NCBI GenBank assembly: GCA_039654915.1
Contig: CM077600.1
Span: forward strand, 44,004,492 to 44,068,491
From: Aquilaria yunnanensis
Lineage: Eukaryota; Streptophyta; Magnoliopsida; Malvales; Thymelaeaceae
DNA: 64,000 nucleotides
Direction: 5' to 3'
Both the position numbers and the translations under genes were made by a program. The number at the start of each line of letters is the position of its first letter. Position 1 is the stretch's first letter. Below the pieces are notes generated by a model. That model had not been told where the DNA came from. It did not search any database and saw nothing but the letters and a program-made list of their open reading frames with translations. Shown piece after piece: positions 60,970-64,000 of this stretch.

Positions 60970-61260
60970 CAGCTATTCACAGTAGTCACGGGTATGACTC
61001 TGGTCAGGTATGGGTACACTATCGTTAAAAGATGAGGAAATTTTTCAAAATAGCTGCTAGCATGTACAGTAGTCACTACTGTAGCTTACGTCAGGGGTAG
61101 GTATGTGATTGTTGGAAGAGAAGGAAAATTTTAAAAGTGGTAGCTATATACAGTAGTCATAACTGTATCTCATGTCAGGAGTGGGTACATTATTGGGAGG
61201 ATAATTTCAAAAGCGACAGCTAGCATGTACAGTAATCATGACTTTGGTCCACGTCTTCCA
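60970..61260. repeat. 'TGTACAGTAGTCA' repeats upstream of LOG, downstream of the Cys4 copies
   Basis: Four diverged units with 'CAGCTAGCATGTACAGTARTC', 'GTCAGGRGTGGGTAC' and 'TTATTG' at about 60975, 61050, 61140 and 61217. One further unit lies in the 3' flank of each of the other two Cys4 copies (61992, 62830). They are probably remnants of the unit that was triplicated with the Cys4 frames. Confidence 0.75.
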
Positions 61261-61294
61261 CTGATTTTGCATCCAGTAACGGCTTCAATGCCTT

Positions 61295-61843
61295 CTATGA
61301 ATCGGCGATTTGCATCCCATCCAGTTTTCTCACAAACTGGCAAACTGGGTCGTTTAAAGTCAGATTCCCAAGACTATAACGATCTCGTTCTTTTTGGAGA
61401 ATTATCAATAATCCAACAATCTCAAATTGCACTATTCCGCAAGAATGCGCTTCAAGAACCTCTCGAATATCTTCTAGAGATTCCTTACGCAAGCCATTCT
61501 TAATGAATCTTATTCTATCACTACGATTTCTGGTGATCACTCCTGGAGAACGACATTTATTGCCGCAAATCCACCATCCACAATTATGACAAACGCCTAG
61601 CCTCTTTGCTCTTCTTTTTTTGGCATAAGCGCTTTTACCAAAGCCGGGCATACGGGGAAAGAACGCTTCTGGAACTTCACCAGCTGAACGAACCTTAGCT
61701 TCGATTAGCCACCGCACATTATCAGGAATGCCTTTGTGCATAAATACTCTGAATCGTTCACATCTAGCTTAATAAATCTTTTTAAGAACATTTATTGGGA
61801 AGGAAGGAAAATACTTTCGTAGGGCGGAAAGAGAAGACTCCAT
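61295..61843 (-). pseudogene. Cys4 basic protein, copy 1, early stop
   Basis: 183 codons, colinear with copies 2 and 3, but with TAA at codon 25 (61769-61771). Downstream it is open to the end from a Met at 61741 (148 residues). The Cys4 cluster CHNCGWWICGNKC and the basic AYAKKRRAKRLG are kept. One otherwise conserved Arg beside the second Cys is Trp. If translation restarts at 61741 the Cys4 part would still be made. The N-terminal 35 residues, shared by the other copies, would be missing. Confidence 0.8.
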
Positions 61844-62067
61844 TGATGAAGGAGGTATTTAAGAGAAGAAAGAAATTAGTGATTGTAGGAAACGGAAATA
61901 ACTAACACATATTTATGGTGATGAAAGGGATAATGCGTTAATTACACTTACAGAAGCAAGTACATTATTGTCAAAAGAAAATACAAATGACAGCTTATAT
62001 GTACAGGAATCATGACCTTGGCTCTCATCTTCCACTGATTTATGTCCAGTAATGGCTTCAATGCCTT

Positions 62068-62616
62068 CTATAAGTCGGAGATTTGCTTCCCATCCAGTTT
62101 TCTTACAAATTGACAAACAGGGTCGTTTAAAGTCACATTCCCAAGACTGTAACGGTTTCGTTCTTTATGGTAAGTCCTCCATAAACCGATAATTTCACCT
62201 TGCACTTTTCCACAAGAATGCGTTTCAAGAGTCTCTTGGATATCTTCCAGAGATTCCTTACGCAGGCCATTCTTAATGAATTTTCTTTTATCTTCACGAT
62301 TTATGGAGATGTATCCTAAAGAGCGACATTTAGTATTACAATTCCATCGCCCACATTTATAACACACGCCTAGTCTCTTTGCTCTTCGCCTTTTGGCATA
62401 ACGGCTTTTACCTAAACCGGGCATGCGGGGTATAAATGCATCTGGAACTTCACCCGCCAAACAGACCTTAGCTTCAATTATCCACTGCATATTATCGGGA
62501 ATGCCTTTGCGTGTAAAAACTCTGATTCTTTCACATCTAGCAAGGTAGATCTTTTTAAGGACTTTTATTGGAAGGGAAGGAAAGTATTTTCGCAGTGCAG
62601 AAATAGTAGAATCCAT
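62068..62616 (-). CDS. Cys4 basic protein, copy 2 (carlavirus CRP-like?)
   Basis: 182 residues from the ATG at 62616. In order: an N-terminal helix-like segment (STISALRKYFPSLPIKVLKK), a 'KGIPDNMQWIIEAKV' block, a basic stretch SRYAKRRRAKRLG, the Cys4 cluster C-x2-C-x4-C-x3-C (CYKCGRWNCNTKC, residues about 85-97), FIKNGLRKESL, then a C-terminal half with ETHSCG and NDPVCQFVRKLDG. The arrangement small-x-S-x-Tyr-Ala-basic-Arg-Arg-Ala followed by CxxC resembles the cysteine-rich nucleic-acid-binding proteins of carlaviruses, but the spacing of the last two Cys differs and the C-terminal half is extra. A TATAAAT (62737-62743, minus strand) lies about 120 bp upstream. It lies antisense to the Ty3 element. 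The function is not known; nucleic-acid binding is inferred. Confidence 0.75.
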   Translation of the reverse strand: MDSTISALRKYFPSLPIKVLKKIYLARCERIRVFTRKGIPDNMQWIIEAKVCLAGEVPDAFIPRMPGLGKSRYAKRRRAKRLGVCYKCGRWNCNTKCRSLGYISINREDKRKFIKNGLRKESLEDIQETLETHSCGKVQGEIIGLWRTYHKERNRYSLGNVTLNDPVCQFVRKLDGKQISDL

Positions 62617-62736
62617 TGATGAGAGAAGAATTTGAGAGAAGAGGGAAATGAATCAGTTATTGTAGGAGACTGGAATAACCGACTTTAGAAGTCACGGGGT
62701 ATCTTATCCGCTGCTTAATCAGAAGGAAGAACACGC

Positions 62737-62743
62737 ATTTATA
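62737..62743 (-). promoter_or_regulatory. TATA box of Cys4 copy 2
   Basis: TATAAAT in 'TCATCACTATAAATGCGTG' on the minus strand. Copy 1 has a similar 'CACCATAAATATGTG' at about 61907-61920. Confidence 0.45.
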
Positions 62744-62905
62744 GTGATGAAAAGGGATAACGTGTCGATTACACTTAGGGGAGCATGTACATCTGTCAAA
62801 AGAAAATGCAAACTTTTCCAAATATAACAAACTGTATGTACAGTAATTGTGACTGTGGCTCACATCTTCCACTGGCTTTACGTCCAGTAACGGCATTAAC
62901 GGCTT

Positions 62906-63454
62906 CTATGAGTCGAGGATTTGCTTCCCATCCAGTTTTCTTATAAGCTGGCAAACAGGGTCATTTACAGTCAGATTCCCGGGACTGTAACGGTTTCGTT
63001 CTTCATGAAAAATGCTCCATAAACCAAGAATTTCACGTTGCACAGATCCACAAGAATGCGTCTCAAGAGTCAATTGGATATCATCCAATGAGCCCTTACT
63101 CAAGCCATTCTTGATGAACCGTATTTTATCTTCTCGATTATTGGAGATCATTCCTAAAGAACGACACCTAGTCTTACAAGTCCACCTACCACATTTATGG
63201 CAGACTTGTAATCTTTTCGCTCTTCTTTTTCTAGCATAAGAACTTTTGCCAACACCAGGCATGTAAGACGCAAATGTCTCTGGGATTTCACCTGCCAGAC
63301 GAACCTTGGCTTCGATTAACCACCGTACATCTTCAGGTATTCCTTTGTGCATCAGAGCTCTTAATCGTTCACAGCGAACTCGGTAGATCTTTTTGAGGAT
63401 GTTCATTGGGAGAGAAGGGAAATACTTTCGCAAGGCGGAAAAAGTAGGATCCAT
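62906..63454 (-). CDS. Cys4 basic protein, copy 3
   Basis: 182 residues from the ATG at 63454, fully open. The layout is that of copy 2: FPSLPMNILKKIYRVRCERL, KGIPEDVRWLIEAKV, SSYARKRRAKRLQ, Cys4 cluster CHKCGRWTCKTRC (Cys 85, 88, 93, 97), FIKNGLSKGSLDD, ETHSCG and NDPVCQLIRKLDG. The three copies lie head to tail about 773 and 838 bp apart with similar flanks, so the unit triplicated locally. Exactly equal length (549 bp each) despite many substitutions suggests the frame was selected, at least until recently. Family resemblance to carlavirus cysteine-rich proteins is tentative, as for copy 2. Confidence 0.75.
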   Translation of the reverse strand: MDPTFSALRKYFPSLPMNILKKIYRVRCERLRALMHKGIPEDVRWLIEAKVRLAGEIPETFASYMPGVGKSSYARKRRAKRLQVCHKCGRWTCKTRCRSLGMISNNREDKIRFIKNGLSKGSLDDIQLTLETHSCGSVQREILGLWSIFHEERNRYSPGNLTVNDPVCQLIRKLDGKQILDS

Positions 63455-64000
63455 TTTCTAGGAGGAAGTAAAAGAAAGAAGGGGTGAAGGAATCAGTTAT
63501 TATGGGCAACTGAGAAAACCGACTTGAGAGTTACGGAGTACCGTATCCGCCGTTTAACCGGAAAAGTGGATCCTACTTTATTTTGGTATCATAGATATTT
63601 CTTATCTTTGATGTCTCATCAGGCATGACATTGATCCAGTCCTTGATTATTGAATCCATTGTCTGCTTTCGACGACAATATTTCTCGATATCCGCGTTTA
63701 TCTTTGACCATAGCTATTTCTTATCTTGGATACCGCTAAGCTGGCGTCAATTCTGTCCATCCAGGTGTAGCCTCGATTATTGAATCGATTGCCAGGCTTT
63801 TGACATATTGTCTACCTTATCCTTGAATTCCTGATGCGGGTTGGTCCCGCATATTAGCTGTGTATCCAGTGATAGATTGGTAAGAGCTGATGACATTGAG
63901 ATCTCAGCTTATACTGCTGAAACTGTGCCGTGGATGTGCTTCCCATTTGGTTCCTATTATGCAAAAGTCATGCATGTATGATGTGAAATGCATGAATGCA
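63455..64000. other. No gene seen; internal duplication
   Basis: 63460-63560 is the 5' flank of copy 3 and matches that of copy 2 ('GAATCAGTTATT...ACCGACTT...CCGTATCCGC'). 63589-63665 and 63709-63792 are diverged copies of one segment ('ATAG(A/C)TATTTCTTATCTT...GATTATTGAATC'). The element continues past the window end. Confidence 0.55.

Larger units (their letters stand above)
55201..64000 (+). mobile_element. Large Ty3 retrotransposon (probably Tat lineage), 5' part
   Basis: The 5' LTR (55201-58523) is preceded by ATTAG (55196-55200), the presumed left target duplication, and followed by internal sequence (GCTGCCCCCC...), not by that duplication. So this is a 5' LTR rather than a solo one. 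The 'CGGGAGTCGCCACC' start and 'GTGTCAACAGCTGCCCCCC' joint are typical of Tat-type elements, which are known for long leaders and extra, sometimes antisense, frames. Gag-pol and the 3' LTR would lie beyond the window. No primer site starting TGG was recognised directly after the LTR. Confidence 0.7.

Overview
This is a repeat-dense plant nuclear window, most likely from a eudicot. The evidence is plant-type GT-AG split genes (a YIPPEE-like zinc protein, an IMP2 mitochondrial protease relative, and a plant serine/proline-rich family), Copia and Ty3/Tat LTR elements, hAT, CACTA-like, MULE and Stowaway elements, and AT-rich intergenic DNA. Few genes look able to work. Most of the DNA is nested mobile elements and duplicated gene fragments.

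Layout. 70-1349 is a decayed four-exon IMP2-like pseudogene. 1893-7438 is a young Copia element whose 3' LTR is split by a 1,012-bp solo LTR with a perfect target duplication. 7691-34878 is a rearranged duplication cluster built round a five-exon YIPPEE-like gene. It holds an exon-1 fragment on the + strand (9964), a broken copy split by two nested LTRs (17944-22337, -), and two apparently intact copies on the - strand (28257-29857 and 32813-34407). Fragments of a serine/proline-rich gene, LTR remnants and a roughly 350-450-bp MITE family travel with these blocks. 35024-39344 is a decayed BED/hAT transposon with an 8-bp target duplication. 39400-48800 is mostly non-coding, with cleanly bounded MITEs (Stowaway, hAT-like, MULE-like). 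10397-13770 and 48850-55200 share a large non-coding family of ~315-bp monomers and A-rich arms. The second copy is a foldback (head-to-head) and is itself split by a 1.56-kb solo LTR.

55201 to the window end is the 5' part of a large Ty3 element, probably Tat lineage. It has a 3.3-kb 5' LTR, a leader of tandem repeats, and antisense to the element a LOG-like (cytokinin-activating) reading frame and three tandem copies of a 182-residue Cys4 basic protein. The LOG-like frame and the copy nearest to it carry an early stop. The other two Cys4 copies are open. The basic-plus-Cys arrangement resembles the cysteine-rich nucleic-acid-binding proteins of carlaviruses. This antisense cargo is the most unusual content of the window.

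The genes do not form a pathway. What they share is a history of duplication and capture. The intact YIPPEE-like copies and the open Cys4 frames are the best candidates for expressed host or element genes. All family assignments come from reading motifs by eye; no database search was possible.
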